Positions 8,932 to 18,477 of a stretch of DNA of 64,000 nt are shown here, piece by piece. The notes below the pieces were generated by a model. That model ran no database searches, was not told the origin of the DNA, and saw only the letters and a list, made by a program, of their open reading frames with translations. The position numbers and the translations under genes were made by a program. Within the stretch, counting starts at the first letter, position 1. Every line of letters starts with the position of its first letter. This DNA is from Polynucleobacter sp. VK25 (GTDB taxonomy: Bacteria > Pseudomonadota > Gammaproteobacteria > Burkholderiales > Burkholderiaceae): contig NZ_CP061288.1 of the NCBI RefSeq assembly GCF_018687355.1, positions 124,001 to 188,000 of the forward strand, given 5' to 3'.

Positions 8932-9957
8932 TTATTTAGATTGTGTTGCTGCAACAAAGGCGTCAAGCTTTTGACGGGCAGCTCCTGACGTAATGGCAGT
9001 CTTGGCTAATGCAATGCCGCTGGCAATATCTTTAGCTACACCAGCCACATAAAGCGTGGCACCTGCATTGAGGCAGACGATATCGCTTGCTGGACCTGGC
9101 TTGCCATCGAGTACGTCTAAAACTATTTTCTTAGACTCTTCAGCATTTGCCACCTTGAAGCTATTAGTCGGAGCTGTACTTAATCCAAAGTCTTTTGGAT
9201 GAATTTCATATTCACGCACTACGCCATCTTTAAGTTCACCAACCAATGTTGGACCTTCTAAAGAAATCTCGTCAAGCCCATCGCGTCCGTAGACCACAAG
9301 GGCATGCTCCATTCCTAGGGCTTGTAATACACGCGCCTGAATGCCAACGAGGTCAGCATGAAATACGCCCATCAAGATACGTTTGGCATCTGCAGGATTG
9401 GTAAGCGGTCCAAGAATGTTGAAGATGGTTCGCACACCAAGTTGTTTACGAATTGGCACTACGTTCTTCATTGCCGGGTGATGATTTGGTGCAAACATAA
9501 AGCCTGCACCAACGCTTGATATACATGCAGCAACCTGATCCGCAGATAAGGCTAGATTGACCCCAAGCGCTTCTAATACATCTGCACTTCCTGATTTACT
9601 ACTCACGCTGCGATTACCATGTTTAGCAATTTTTGCGCCAGCACCTGCAGCTACAAACATAGCAGCGGTCGAGATATTAAAGGTGTGGGCACCATCACCA
9701 CCTGTGCCGACGACATCTACTAAATGAGTGCGGTCGTCAACCGCAACTGAGGTTGCAAACTCGCGCATCACCTGTGCGGCAGCAGCAATTTCACCAACAG
9801 TTTCTTTTTTGGTGCGGAGTGCAACCAGCAACCCAGCAACTAGCTCAGGCGACATTTCACCGCTCATGATGAGGCGCATCATCGCCGTCATTTCATCATG
9901 AAAGAGCTCGCGATGTTCAATGCAGCGTTGTAATGCTTCTTGCGGAGTAATTGACAT
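8932..9957 (-). CDS. trpD: Anthranilate phosphoribosyltransferase
   Basis: Transfers the phosphoribosyl group of PRPP to anthranilate. The 341-residue protein has the PRPP/magnesium motif [15 protein letters not shown], the [21 protein letters not shown] segment and the C-terminal region typical of the family. It is monofunctional, with no glutamine amidotransferase fusion. It starts at ATG 9957, 17 bp after trpG. Confidence 0.97.
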   Translation of the reverse strand: MSITPQEALQRCIEHRELFHDEMTAMMRLIMSGEMSPELVAGLLVALRTKKETVGEIAAAAQVMREFATSVAVDDRTHLVDVVGTGGDGAHTFNISTAAMFVAAGAGAKIAKHGNRSVSSKSGSADVLEALGVNLALSADQVAACISSVGAGFMFAPNHHPAMKNVVPIRKQLGVRTIFNILGPLTNPADAKRILMGVFHADLVGIQARVLQALGMEHALVVYGRDGLDEISLEGPTLVGELKDGVVREYEIHPKDFGLSTAPTNSFKVANAEESKKIVLDVLDGKPGPASDIVCLNAGATLYVAGVAKDIASGIALAKTAITSGAARQKLDAFVAATQSK

Positions 9958-9974
9958 GGCGCTATTGACAGACT

Positions 9975-10541
9975 TTATTTGTTTTGCAAAAAATTCTTAA
10001 GCAGGGCATGGCCATGCTCAGAAAGAATGGATTCGGGGTGGAATTGCACGCCTTCAACAGCAAGCTCTTTATGACGTACACCCATGATCTCACCATCGGA
10101 TGAGGTGGCAGTTACTTCTAGCATTGCCGGCAAGGAGCTCTTCTCAATCGCAAGAGAGTGATAGCGAGTCACCTTAAACGGATCGGGCAAATTCTTAAAT
10201 ACACCTACGCCGGTGTGATGAATGCTATCAGTCTTACCGTGCATGACCTTTTGGGCACGAATCACTTTGCCGCCAAACGCCTCACCGATGGCCTGATGTC
10301 CTAAACAAACTCCTAGGATTGGAATTTGCCCTGCATAACGTTTGATGGTCTCCACTGAGATGCCTGCCTCTGAAGGGCTGCAAGGTCCTGGAGAGATACA
10401 AATACGAGCCGGATTGAGCTTAGCAATCTCTTCAACGGCAATTTCATCATTGCGAAATACTTTTACTTCTTCACCGAGTTCTGCAAAGTACTGAACGAGG
10501 TTGTAAGTAAATGAATCGTAGTTATCAATCATTAGGAGCAT
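9975..10541 (-). CDS. trpG: Anthranilate synthase glutaminase subunit
   Basis: Supplies ammonia from glutamine to TrpE. It is a class I amidotransferase of 188 residues with the nucleophile in LGVCLGHQ (Cys79) and the histidine/glutamate pair in [10 protein letters not shown] near 168. ATG 10541 is preceded by AAGGAGGA about 4 bases upstream, which fixes the start. The gene overlaps the end of trpE by 17 bp, pointing to coupled translation of the two subunits. In some bacteria the same subunit also serves aminodeoxychorismate synthase; that is not decidable here. Confidence 0.96.
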   Translation of the reverse strand: MLLMIDNYDSFTYNLVQYFAELGEEVKVFRNDEIAVEEIAKLNPARICISPGPCSPSEAGISVETIKRYAGQIPILGVCLGHQAIGEAFGGKVIRAQKVMHGKTDSIHHTGVGVFKNLPDPFKVTRYHSLAIEKSSLPAMLEVTATSSDGEIMGVRHKELAVEGVQFHPESILSEHGHALLKNFLQNK

Positions 10542-12030
10542 CAAGTCCTCCTTGTACTAAATCTGCAGCTGTTAAGACTGCACGCGCCTTGGCTTCGGTT
10601 TCTTTCCATTCGGCAGTTGGATCAGAATCAGCAACGACACCTGCTCCAGCTTGCGAGTGCAGCATGCCGTCACGGATCACGCCCGTACGAATGGCAATCG
10701 CTACATCCATATCCCCCGAGAAGGAGAGATAGCCTACTGCGCCACCATATACGCCGCGCTTCACAATTTCCATCTCATCGATGATTTCCATGGCCCGAAT
10801 TTTTGGGGCACCTGAAAGGGTACCTGCTGGGAAGGTGGCTCGTAGTACGTCCATATTGCTCATATTGTCTAAAAGATCACCTTCTACTGAGCTCACGATA
10901 TGTTGAACATGTGAGTACTTCTCAATAGACATGGAGTCAGTTACTTTGACTGAGCCAGTTTTGGCAATGCGACCTACGTCATTGCGGGCTAAATCAATCA
11001 GCATGACGTGCTCGGCGATTTCCTTGGGATCCGCCAAGAGCTCTTTAGCTAAGCGCTCATCTTCTTCTGGATTGGCTCCACGAGGGCGGGTTCCGGCAAG
11101 TGGTCGTATGGTGACAATCTTCTCGGCAGCGCGTTTTTCTTGACGCACCAAAATCTCTGGAGATGAGCCTACGATTTGCATATCGCCAAAATCATAGAAA
11201 TACATATAAGGCGATGGATTAAGAGAGCGTAAAGCTCTGTATAGAGCTAATGGAGAATCTGTAAATGGCTTGCTAATACGCTGACCAATGACGACCTGCA
11301 TGCAATCGCCGGCCAAAATATATTCTTTAGTTTTGAGTACGGCGTTTTCAAAATCAGCCGCTTTAAATTTACGAATGAGATCGGTTTTAGTGCTTGGTAA
11401 AGAGGCCGGCATATTTGCAGGCTTACCAAGGCAGGCGAGCAATTCTTTTAAACGACCCTGTGCATTTTCAAAGCTACCTGCAATGCTTGGGTCTGCATAA
11501 ACAATGAAATAAATTTTTCCAGCAACGTTATCAATGACCGCTAACTCTTCAGTCAACATGAGTTGAATATCGGGTACGCCCAATTCATCCGGTAGTTGAT
11601 GTTTGGCTAAACGTGACTCAATATAACGAACGGTGTCATAACCAAAGTAACCAGCAAGACCACCACAAAAGCGCGGCATATCAGCTTGTACAGCTACCTT
11701 GAAACGCTTGAAATAAGTATCAACAAAGTCGAGCGGATTCTCAGTATTCGCCTCAACAACTTTTCCGTCTGTTACGACTTCATTTACTGGTGCAGTAGGT
11801 GTGCCAACAGTTCTCACGATAGTCTTGGCAGGCAGGCCAATAAAGGAGAAGCGGCCGAAACGCTCACCACCTAAAACAGACTCCAATAGATAGGTATTGG
11901 TCTTGCCAAATGCTTGAGAGAGCTTGACGTAGAGTGATAGTGGGGTCTCAAGATCAGCCAAAACCTCCTTAATTAGGGGGATGCGATTGAAACCCTGCTT
12001 AGCTAGGGCATTAAATTCTTCAAGCTGCAT
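10525..12030 (-). CDS. trpE: Anthranilate synthase component I
   Basis: Forms anthranilate from chorismate with TrpG. The 501-residue protein has the N-terminal feedback-binding region, including [18 protein letters not shown] near 48-66, and the chorismate-binding domain with SPEILVR, the [11 protein letters not shown] loop and [12 protein letters not shown]. The ATG at 12030 shares one base with the TAA stop of rpe. I saw no leader peptide or attenuator ahead of it, and no room for one because rpe directly abuts. Confidence 0.97.
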   Translation of the reverse strand: MQLEEFNALAKQGFNRIPLIKEVLADLETPLSLYVKLSQAFGKTNTYLLESVLGGERFGRFSFIGLPAKTIVRTVGTPTAPVNEVVTDGKVVEANTENPLDFVDTYFKRFKVAVQADMPRFCGGLAGYFGYDTVRYIESRLAKHQLPDELGVPDIQLMLTEELAVIDNVAGKIYFIVYADPSIAGSFENAQGRLKELLACLGKPANMPASLPSTKTDLIRKFKAADFENAVLKTKEYILAGDCMQVVIGQRISKPFTDSPLALYRALRSLNPSPYMYFYDFGDMQIVGSSPEILVRQEKRAAEKIVTIRPLAGTRPRGANPEEDERLAKELLADPKEIAEHVMLIDLARNDVGRIAKTGSVKVTDSMSIEKYSHVQHIVSSVEGDLLDNMSNMDVLRATFPAGTLSGAPKIRAMEIIDEMEIVKRGVYGGAVGYLSFSGDMDVAIAIRTGVIRDGMLHSQAGAGVVADSDPTAEWKETEAKARAVLTAADLVQGGLDAPND

Positions 12031-12755
12031 TACGCTTTTCCTGACTTTCCTAACTCAGTGCGCATTGCTTGAATTACTTGTGCGTAATTTTCTTGTGCGT
12101 AGATTGCTGAGCCAGCAACAAAAGTATCAGCACCTGCTTGTGCTACTGCCGCAATATTGTCGACCTTAATGCCACCGTCTACTTCAAGGCGAATGTGTCG
12201 CCCAGTCTCAGCTTGATAGCGATCGAGGCGTGCGCGTACTTGCGTAATCTTCTGCAAAGTGCTCGGAATAAATGATTGACCACCAAACCCTGGGTTTACT
12301 GACATGAGTAATACAAGGTCGAGTAATTCCAACGTGTGATCAAGATGATCAAGTGGTGTAGCTGGATTGAGTACAAGACCAGCTTGACACCCCTGGTCGC
12401 GAATCAAGTTCAGCGTGCGATTGACATGAGGACTGGCTTCAGGATGAAAGCTAATTAAATTAGCGCCTGCTTTAGCAAAATCAGGAACGATGCGGTCTAC
12501 TGGCTCGATCATTAAGTGAACATCGATCACTGCAGGTTTCCCATCTTTATTTGCATAAGGACGAATAGCCTCACACACCAAGGGGCCAATAGTGAGGTTA
12601 GGTACGTAGTGGTTATCCATCACATCAAAGTGAATCCAGTCAGCCCCTGCGACTAAAACGTCCTGCACTTCCTTGCCTAGGCAGGCAAAGTCGGCAGACA
12701 AAATAGATGGGGCAATCACAAATTGACTATTTGGGGATGATTTTTGGCTTTCCAT
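12030..12755 (-). CDS. rpe: Ribulose-phosphate 3-epimerase
   Basis: Interconverts ribulose-5-phosphate and xylulose-5-phosphate (pentose phosphate pathway/Calvin cycle). A TIM barrel of 241 residues with [30 protein letters not shown] (metal-binding His and Asp), [10 protein letters not shown] and the second metal aspartate in LEVDGGI. It begins at ATG 12755 and is the promoter-proximal gene of the rpe-trpEGDC run. In Ralstonia and Burkholderia a phosphoglycolate phosphatase gene (gph) usually sits between rpe and trpE; it is absent here. Confidence 0.97.
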   Translation of the reverse strand: MESQKSSPNSQFVIAPSILSADFACLGKEVQDVLVAGADWIHFDVMDNHYVPNLTIGPLVCEAIRPYANKDGKPAVIDVHLMIEPVDRIVPDFAKAGANLISFHPEASPHVNRTLNLIRDQGCQAGLVLNPATPLDHLDHTLELLDLVLLMSVNPGFGGQSFIPSTLQKITQVRARLDRYQAETGRHIRLEVDGGIKVDNIAAVAQAGADTFVAGSAIYAQENYAQVIQAMRTELGKSGKA

Positions 12756-12804
12756 CCCTAGATTCTAGCTTGCAGTTGGCCTAAGGATGGAGCAGAATTC
12801 GAGC

Positions 12805-13179
12805 ATGAATCCCCACGAAATGAGCATTACGGTCAAAGCCCAGTACCTTCCCGACCAATCCGACCCCGATAATCGCCAATTTGCCTTTGCGTACACCGTC
12901 ACCATCCGCAATACCGGAACGGCCAGTATTCAGCTAATTGCCCGTCATTGGTTCATTACGGACGGGGATAACGATGTCCAGGAAGTAAAAGGTCTAGGCG
13001 TTGTTGGGCAACAGCCCTTATTGCGTTCTGGCGAGCATTTTGAGTACACCAGCTGGGCTACTTTGCCCACTCCTGCAGGAACAATGCGAGGGGAGTACTT
13101 TTGCGTGACAGAGGACGCTCAGTTCTTTCAGGCCCCTATCCCAGAATTTGCTCTGGTGATGCCGCGTACCCTGCATTAA
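12805..13179 (+). CDS. apaG: ApaG-family protein (Co2+/Mg2+ efflux-associated)
   Basis: A single fibronectin-III-like domain of 124 residues from ATG 12805, the usual ApaG length. The conserved core is AFAYTVTIRNTG, then RHWFITDGDN, VVGQQPLL and SGEHFEYTSW, with PAGTMRGEYFC downstream. An ATG at 12787 is also in frame and would add six residues (MEQNSS); I prefer the shorter form on family length. ApaG is linked genetically to Co2+ resistance in Salmonella, and its exact molecular role is unsettled. It is divergent from rpe, as commonly seen in Burkholderiales. Confidence 0.92.
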   Translation: MNPHEMSITVKAQYLPDQSDPDNRQFAFAYTVTIRNTGTASIQLIARHWFITDGDNDVQEVKGLGVVGQQPLLRSGEHFEYTSWATLPTPAGTMRGEYFCVTEDAQFFQAPIPEFALVMPRTLH

Positions 13180-13197
13180 AACAAGGTATCCGAAATC

Positions 13198-13311
13198 CTA
13201 TTTTTTACCTTTGCCCGTCCAAAGGACAATAAATAATAAAAGTCCTAAGGCAACAGCGCCTTCAAAGACAAAAAGCAGCATTGGGTATTCATCGAGTAAA
13301 TTGGCAATCAT
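13198..13311 (-). CDS. Possible 37-residue single-pass membrane protein
   Basis: An ORF too short for usual gene finders. Reading leftward from ATG 13311 it encodes MIANLLDEYPMLLFVFEGAV, then a leucine-rich hydrophobic stretch (ALGLLLFIVLW) and a basic end TGKGKK, with the stop at 13200-13198. This is a plausible membrane helix with a positive-inside tail. Its start codon overlaps the mltA ATG head to head (bases CATG), and it fills the otherwise empty gap between apaG and mltA. No function can be given. It may be a chance ORF, and conservation would decide. Confidence 0.45.
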   Translation of the reverse strand: MIANLLDEYPMLLFVFEGAVALGLLLFIVLWTGKGKK

Positions 13312-14440
13312 GATTTCTAAATTTAAATTTGTCTCGTTAAGTGTATTCGCAATTCTTCTAGCGAGTTTGATTGCTGGATGTTCTGCGCCCCCAACTCGCG
13401 GAACGGGGTATCGCTCTAGTGGTTCTGGTGCATCACCATCTACCTACAGCTCTTCTATTGCTAGCTTTAGCGCTGTTTCTTGGCAAGCCCTGCCTGGCTG
13501 GCAAGAGGATGATTTATCTCAAGCTTGGCCTGCATGGTTAAAAAGCTGTGATGCCTTACGCAAAAAGAGCAGTGAAATAAATTGGCGGCAGGTATGTGCC
13601 CAAGCGAGTAATGTTTCAGGCCGTGACATACAAGCTGTTCGTAAATATTTTGAAAGTAATTTTCAAGCCTATGAAATTCGTAACAGCTCTGGAAGTGATA
13701 CAGGATTAATTACTGGCTATTACGAGCCGCTTATGAATGGCTCGCTAACCCGCACCAGTACTTACAATGTGCCACTTTATGGTTACCCAAATGCATGGCG
13801 CAAATCGAAACCTAATCCAGGCCCAACGCGTGCAGAGTTAATCAGTTCAGGAGTTTTAAAAGGGTCAGAAATTGCTTGGGTGCAAGACCCTGTTGAGGCA
13901 GCCTCAATGCAAATCCAGGGGTCGGGAAAGATTCGTCTTGAAGATGGGCGCATCTTGCGTTTAGGTTTTGCTGGCACCAATGATCAACCTTTTAAATCTT
14001 CTGCTCAGTGGCTGTTAGATCGGAAAGAAATAACCCGTAGCGAAGCGACGATGCAAGGCATCTCGCAATGGGCTAAGCGTAATCCCGGCCAAGTAAATGA
14101 CATGCTGAATGCAAACCCTCGTTTTGTTTTCTTTAAAGAATTGCCAGGCAATGTAGCTGCAGACTTGGGTCCCAATGGAGCTTTAGGTGTTCCGCTAACG
14201 GGCGAGCGCAGTATTGCGGTTGATTTACAAGCGATGCCATTGGGCGCGCCTGTCTTTTTGGCAACCACTAAACCCCTCAGTAGTCAGACTTTGCAAAAAC
14301 TCGTGATGGCCCAAGATACGGGCAAGGCCATTGTGGGTGGCGTAAGGGCAGACTACTATTGGGGTTCTGGGGATTCTGCTGGAGAGATGGCGGGTCGCAT
14401 GAAACAAAATGGCAGGATGTGGTTATTGCTTCCACGTTAA
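13310..14440 (+). CDS. mltA: Membrane-bound lytic murein transglycosylase A
   Basis: Cleaves the MurNAc-GlcNAc bond of peptidoglycan with formation of a 1,6-anhydro ring, acting from the outer membrane. ATG 13310 opens a lipoprotein signal peptide with lipobox LIAGC (cysteine near residue 22), followed by a Ser/Gly-rich linker. The MltA domain includes GLITGYYEPLMNGS and QIQGSGKIRLEDG, and the 3D domain ends with QDTGKAIVGGVRADYYWGSGDSAGE, where the catalytic aspartates lie. The frame runs upstream to a TTG at 13211, but that would bury the signal peptide. Length is 376 residues. Confidence 0.95.
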   Translation: MISKFKFVSLSVFAILLASLIAGCSAPPTRGTGYRSSGSGASPSTYSSSIASFSAVSWQALPGWQEDDLSQAWPAWLKSCDALRKKSSEINWRQVCAQASNVSGRDIQAVRKYFESNFQAYEIRNSSGSDTGLITGYYEPLMNGSLTRTSTYNVPLYGYPNAWRKSKPNPGPTRAELISSGVLKGSEIAWVQDPVEAASMQIQGSGKIRLEDGRILRLGFAGTNDQPFKSSAQWLLDRKEITRSEATMQGISQWAKRNPGQVNDMLNANPRFVFFKELPGNVAADLGPNGALGVPLTGERSIAVDLQAMPLGAPVFLATTKPLSSQTLQKLVMAQDTGKAIVGGVRADYYWGSGDSAGEMAGRMKQNGRMWLLLPR

Positions 14441-14467
14441 TCAAATTCATTTCACTGAAAGAAATTC

Positions 14468-15244
14468 ATGAGCTACAAAACAATTTTGACTGAAGTCGAC
14501 GGCAAGGTTGCCACCATTACTTTGAATCGTCCTGAAGTATTGAATGCGCTGAACGATCAACTCATGGAGGAGTTGGGCGCGGCATTATTAGCGTTTGATG
14601 CTGATGACAATATCGGCTGCATGATCGTAACTGGTAGTGAAAAAGCATTTGCAGCTGGTGCTGATATCGCATCTATGGCTAAGTACGGTTTGAAAGATGT
14701 CTATCGCGGCGACTTTATTACCCGCAATTGGGAAGAGATTAAAAAAGTGCGTAAGCCTGTAATTGCTGCTGTGTCAGGATATGCACTCGGTGGCGGATGT
14801 GAGTTGGCCATGATGTGCGACACCATCATGGCTGCGGACAACGCAAAGTTTGCGCAACCTGAAGTCAAGCTGGGCATTATTCCTGGGGCTGGCGGCACGC
14901 AACGTTTGCCACGTGCTGTATCAAAAGCCAAAGCGATGGACTTGGCATTAACAGGCCGCATGATGGATGCTGCTGAAGCTGAGCGTTCAGGTTTAGTCGC
15001 CAGAATTTTCCCTCAAGCGGATTTGCTGAAAGAAGTTAAAGCAATTGCTAAAGGGATTGCAGATATGCCTTTATTAACTGCAATGATGGTGAAAGAAAGT
15101 ATCAACACTGCCTATGAGACTACTTTGTCTGAGGGTATTCATTTTGAGCGCCGTCTCTTTCATGCCTGCTTTGCAACGAACGATCAAAAAGAAGGCATGG
15201 CTGCGTTTATGGAAAAACGTCCAGCCAAATTTACGAACTCTTAA
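14468..15244 (+). CDS. Enoyl-CoA hydratase
   Basis: A crotonase-fold enzyme of 258 residues, the size of the short-chain mitochondrial-type hydratase. The oxyanion-hole segments are [11 protein letters not shown] and [16 protein letters not shown], and both catalytic glutamates of true hydratases are present (GGGCELAM and [20 protein letters not shown]). This supports hydration of trans-2-enoyl-CoA in fatty or amino acid breakdown. Substrate range is not readable from sequence. It follows mltA by 27 bp, with a GAAAG ribosome-binding stretch. Confidence 0.93.
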   Translation: MSYKTILTEVDGKVATITLNRPEVLNALNDQLMEELGAALLAFDADDNIGCMIVTGSEKAFAAGADIASMAKYGLKDVYRGDFITRNWEEIKKVRKPVIAAVSGYALGGGCELAMMCDTIMAADNAKFAQPEVKLGIIPGAGGTQRLPRAVSKAKAMDLALTGRMMDAAEAERSGLVARIFPQADLLKEVKAIAKGIADMPLLTAMMVKESINTAYETTLSEGIHFERRLFHACFATNDQKEGMAAFMEKRPAKFTNS

Positions 15245-15264
15245 GTCAGTAATTCAAAAAGAAT

Positions 15265-16461
15265 TTAGTTTTTTTCTAGGAAGCGCTGAGCTAGTTTGAC
15301 CCAATAGCTCACGCCTACTGGAATCAAAGAATCATTGAAGTCGTACGAAGGGTTGTGAAGATGGCATGGGCCCATGCCATGGCCTACCGAGCGATGATCG
15401 CCATCGCCATTGCCTAAGAACACGTAGCAACCTGGCTTTTCGAGCAGCATAAATGCAAAGTCTTCGGCGCCCATCGTTGGATCCACAGAGCTATTGACGT
15501 TTTGTTCACCCACTAACTCACTCATTACCTCTGTGGCGAATTTCACTTCATTGGCGTGATTAATGAGGGGCGGGTAATTTCTGGAAAAGGCAATCTCCGC
15601 TTGGCAATCAAATGCGCCTGCAACGCTATGAGCAATTTCTCGCAAACGTTGTTCAATCAGATCTAAGACATCCAATGTAAATGTGCGAACCGTACCGCCG
15701 ATGAAGGCGCTATCAGGAATGACATTGCTAGTTTCTCCCGCATGAAACTGGGTAATGGATAAAACCGCAGCATCAACAGGGCGCTTATTGCGCGTAATGA
15801 TGCTTTGCAAGGCAAGCACTACTTGGGCGCCGGCAAATACTGGATCTGCGCTGTTATGGGGTAGCGCAGCATGACCACCTTTGCCTGTGATGGTAATTTC
15901 AAAAGCATTACTAGAGGCCATCATGGGGCCGGCAGTAACACCAAAGTGACCTGCCGGAAAACCGGGCCAGTTGTGTAAACCAAAGACCGCATCACATGGA
16001 AACTCTTTAAAGAGTCCATCTTTAATCATTTCATTCGCACCAGCACCGCCTTCTTCGGCTGGCTGGAAAATAAAAATCACCGTGCCTTTGAACTCGCGAT
16101 GATTAGATAAATATTGTGCGGCGCCAAGCAACATTGCCGTGTGACCATCATGTCCGCATGCATGCATCTTGCCTGGATTTTTTGAAGCATGAGCAAAGTT
16201 GTTGTGCTCTTGTAATGGCAGCGCATCCATATCAGCGCGTAGGCCAATCATCTTGCCTGGTCCTAAGTCACCATCCAGACGACCGACCACACCAGTTTTT
16301 CCCATGCCACGATAAACAGTAATTCCCCAGCTGGAAAGTGCTTCCGCCACTAGATCAGATGTGCGATTTTCTTCGAAACGCAATTCAGGGTGAGCATGAA
16401 TATTGCGGCGAATTTCTTGAATAGCTTCTGCGGACTCAGTAATTTCAGGAATTAAATGCAT
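15265..16461 (-). CDS. M20D-family amidohydrolase (hippurate/N-acyl amino acid hydrolase type)
   Basis: A binuclear-metal amidohydrolase of 398 residues. The M20D signature IRRNIHAHPELRFEE opens the protein, GLRADMDALPL and KMHACGHDGHTAMLLGAA carry metal ligands, QPAEEGGAGA holds the catalytic glutamate pair, and MGAEDFAFML lies near the C-terminus. A lid/dimerisation domain occupies roughly 185-300. Family members split hippurate, N-acyl amino acids or IAA conjugates; the substrate here is not decidable. It starts at ATG 16461 with a GAAGGG ribosome-binding site. It is convergent with the hydratase gene. Confidence 0.9.
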   Translation of the reverse strand: MHLIPEITESAEAIQEIRRNIHAHPELRFEENRTSDLVAEALSSWGITVYRGMGKTGVVGRLDGDLGPGKMIGLRADMDALPLQEHNNFAHASKNPGKMHACGHDGHTAMLLGAAQYLSNHREFKGTVIFIFQPAEEGGAGANEMIKDGLFKEFPCDAVFGLHNWPGFPAGHFGVTAGPMMASSNAFEITITGKGGHAALPHNSADPVFAGAQVVLALQSIITRNKRPVDAAVLSITQFHAGETSNVIPDSAFIGGTVRTFTLDVLDLIEQRLREIAHSVAGAFDCQAEIAFSRNYPPLINHANEVKFATEVMSELVGEQNVNSSVDPTMGAEDFAFMLLEKPGCYVFLGNGDGDHRSVGHGMGPCHLHNPSYDFNDSLIPVGVSYWVKLAQRFLEKN

Positions 16462-16517
16462 CCCTTCATCTTATCCGAAAGTCTTTTGATATGTCTTCTG
16501 AAGTAAGTTATAGCTTC

Positions 16518-17237
16518 TTAATTACTAGGTAATTGAATGTGCTTTGCAGCAAAAGTCAGGGCCTCAATCGAATACGGGCTGTTTACAGGCTTTTGCAATT
16601 CTTTTGGGAGTGCTGAAATAAGCCCTAAAAAAGGAGTATTCATTCTGGTTTGCAAGGTCTGCAGGTTTTCTTGAAGAAGTGGCATTTCTTCTGAAAGGGC
16701 ATTGGCCACCCATCCAACAATATTGAGGTTGCGCGCTTTGATGGCTTCATAAGTTAAGAGGGCGTGATTTATGCAGCCCAACTTCATGCCGACCACAAGA
16801 ATGACGGGTAAATGAATTTCTTTTGCGAAATCACTTAAATTCTCATCTTCATTTAAGGGGATGAGTAAGCCACCGGCACCCTCAACAACGATGCAGTCAG
16901 CATGCTTTTGGGTATTTCGAAACGCTTCAGTGATCACGGCCATTTCAAGCTTTAAGCCTTGGTGCTTCGCTACGAGGTGAGGGGCTGCCGGCTGATCGAG
17001 CACATAAGGACACAGACTCAATTCATCAGAGCTTAGATTTGATGCAATGCGCAGCGTTTCGATATCTTCATTCTGGGTAAAGCCCTGCGCATCTTTATAA
17101 GTTCCGGCGACCACGGGCTTAAAGCCGATAGCATTCACCCCTTGTTCGCGTAATTTCAGAATCAGTGCCCCGCTTACTAAAGTTTTACCAACTTCGGTAT
17201 CGGTACCCGTGACAAAGAAACCATTGGGCTTACTCAT
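16518..17237 (-). CDS. bioD: Dethiobiotin synthetase
   Basis: Closes the ureido ring of dethiobiotin from 7,8-diaminopelargonate with CO2 and ATP. It is a 239-residue P-loop protein with FFVTGTDTEVGKT near the N-terminus, KPVVAG and VVEGAGGLLIPL. ATG 17237 is the family-like start (MSKPNGFFVTGTD); the longer frame to 17273 would extend further into bioF. It overlaps the end of bioF by 8 bp and is the last gene of the bioAFD operon. Confidence 0.96.
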   Translation of the reverse strand: MSKPNGFFVTGTDTEVGKTLVSGALILKLREQGVNAIGFKPVVAGTYKDAQGFTQNEDIETLRIASNLSSDELSLCPYVLDQPAAPHLVAKHQGLKLEMAVITEAFRNTQKHADCIVVEGAGGLLIPLNEDENLSDFAKEIHLPVILVVGMKLGCINHALLTYEAIKARNLNIVGWVANALSEEMPLLQENLQTLQTRMNTPFLGLISALPKELQKPVNSPYSIEALTFAAKHIQLPSN

Positions 17238-18477
17238 GAGCTGCCTTATCGATGATCTGTTTTTCAATGGCATTCAGAGTGGCAATGAGTTGACGTACAT
17301 CAGCTTCACTGTGATTGGCTGAGAACGTAATGCGCAATCGCGCACTTCCCTGCGGAACGGTGGGTGGGCGAATAGCAGGAATCCAATAACCCGCTTCATC
17401 TAGTAACTTGGCAGCAAGTAAGGCGTTGGCATTGCTGCCTAAGATCACGGGCTGAATAGCAGTGCATGAGGGAACCTTTTCCCATTGAGAAAAATGCATT
17501 TCATCTTGCCAGATACCAATCAGATTATTGAGTTGAGCGCGACGCTTGCTTCCTTCATCACCATCAATGATTTCTAAACTCTTGGAAAGGGTGTGCGCTA
17601 TTGCTGGTGGCGTTGCTGTGCTGTAAATAAAAGGACGACCCTTTTGGATAAGCCATTCAATAAAGGTTCTCTGCGCGCAGACAAAGGCACCACTGACGCC
17701 AGCAGCTTTTCCAAGAGTGCCAACGTAAATAATGCGATCAGAGCAGATATTTTCTTGCTCCAAAATGCCATGACCATGTTTTCCTAAAACACCGAATCCA
17801 TGGGCGTCATCTACTAATAACAGTGCATCGTATTGTTCTGCAAGGTCCAATAATTTCTTGGTAGGGGCGACATCACCATCCATACTAAAGACACCATCAA
17901 TCACGATTATCTTCAGAGAATTTGTATCGGCTCTCAGCAATTCAGCTAAGGTATCTACCTGTTTGTGGTCAAACAAGATAACGCTTGCTTTAGACTGCGC
18001 AGCGGCCAAACGTACCCCATCGATGAGGGAGGCGTGATTTAACTTTGCAGAATAAATACTAGTAGATCCTTGCGGCGCCAGTCTTGCTAGTGCCGTGATA
18101 GCCGTCAGATTAGCAAGATAGCCGGTACTAAAAAAGAGTGCTCTTGCATCCGGTATGTGTAGCTTTTGAAAGGAGGCCAACTGTTTCTCAAGTAACTCAT
18201 GAGCAATGCTATGGCCGCTGATGAGATGCGAAGCTCCGCTGCCTACCCCATACCTCTCACCACCTTCAGCAAGCGCTTTAATCAGCTCAGGATGGTTCGC
18301 AAGACCCAAGTAATCGTTGCTGCAAAACGCTTTTAGCTCTCGTTCATCAACCAAAGCTTTGATGTCGCATGGGGTCGTAGTTGCCCTGAGTTTTCGTTTT
18401 AGTAGTTGCGTCTCAAGATCTGCAATTTGCTCTTGCGCTAAATGCAGGGCATTAAATACGTTTGCGGTATTCGTCAT
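17230..18477 (-). CDS. bioF: 8-amino-7-oxononanoate synthase
   Basis: A PLP enzyme that condenses pimeloyl thioester with L-alanine in biotin synthesis. The 415-residue protein shows FCSNDYLGLANHP, GVGSGASHLISGHS, NHASLIDGVRLA, the cofactor-contact DDAHGFGVLGKHG and the lysine-bearing GTLGKAAGVSGAF. It is somewhat longer than the E. coli enzyme (384). The start ATG 18477 overlaps the bioA stop by 4 bp (ATGA). Confidence 0.95.
   Translation of the reverse strand: MTNTANVFNALHLAQEQIADLETQLLKRKLRATTTPCDIKALVDERELKAFCSNDYLGLANHPELIKALAEGGERYGVGSGASHLISGHSIAHELLEKQLASFQKLHIPDARALFFSTGYLANLTAITALARLAPQGSTSIYSAKLNHASLIDGVRLAAAQSKASVILFDHKQVDTLAELLRADTNSLKIIVIDGVFSMDGDVAPTKKLLDLAEQYDALLLVDDAHGFGVLGKHGHGILEQENICSDRIIYVGTLGKAAGVSGAFVCAQRTFIEWLIQKGRPFIYSTATPPAIAHTLSKSLEIIDGDEGSKRRAQLNNLIGIWQDEMHFSQWEKVPSCTAIQPVILGSNANALLAAKLLDEAGYWIPAIRPPTVPQGSARLRITFSANHSEADVRQLIATLNAIEKQIIDKAAHE

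Noticed and set aside
12033..12786. Search for a trp leader peptide or attenuator before trpE
   Set aside because: The region is rpe coding sequence plus a 31-bp gap; no Trp-rich ORF or terminator/antiterminator pair was seen.
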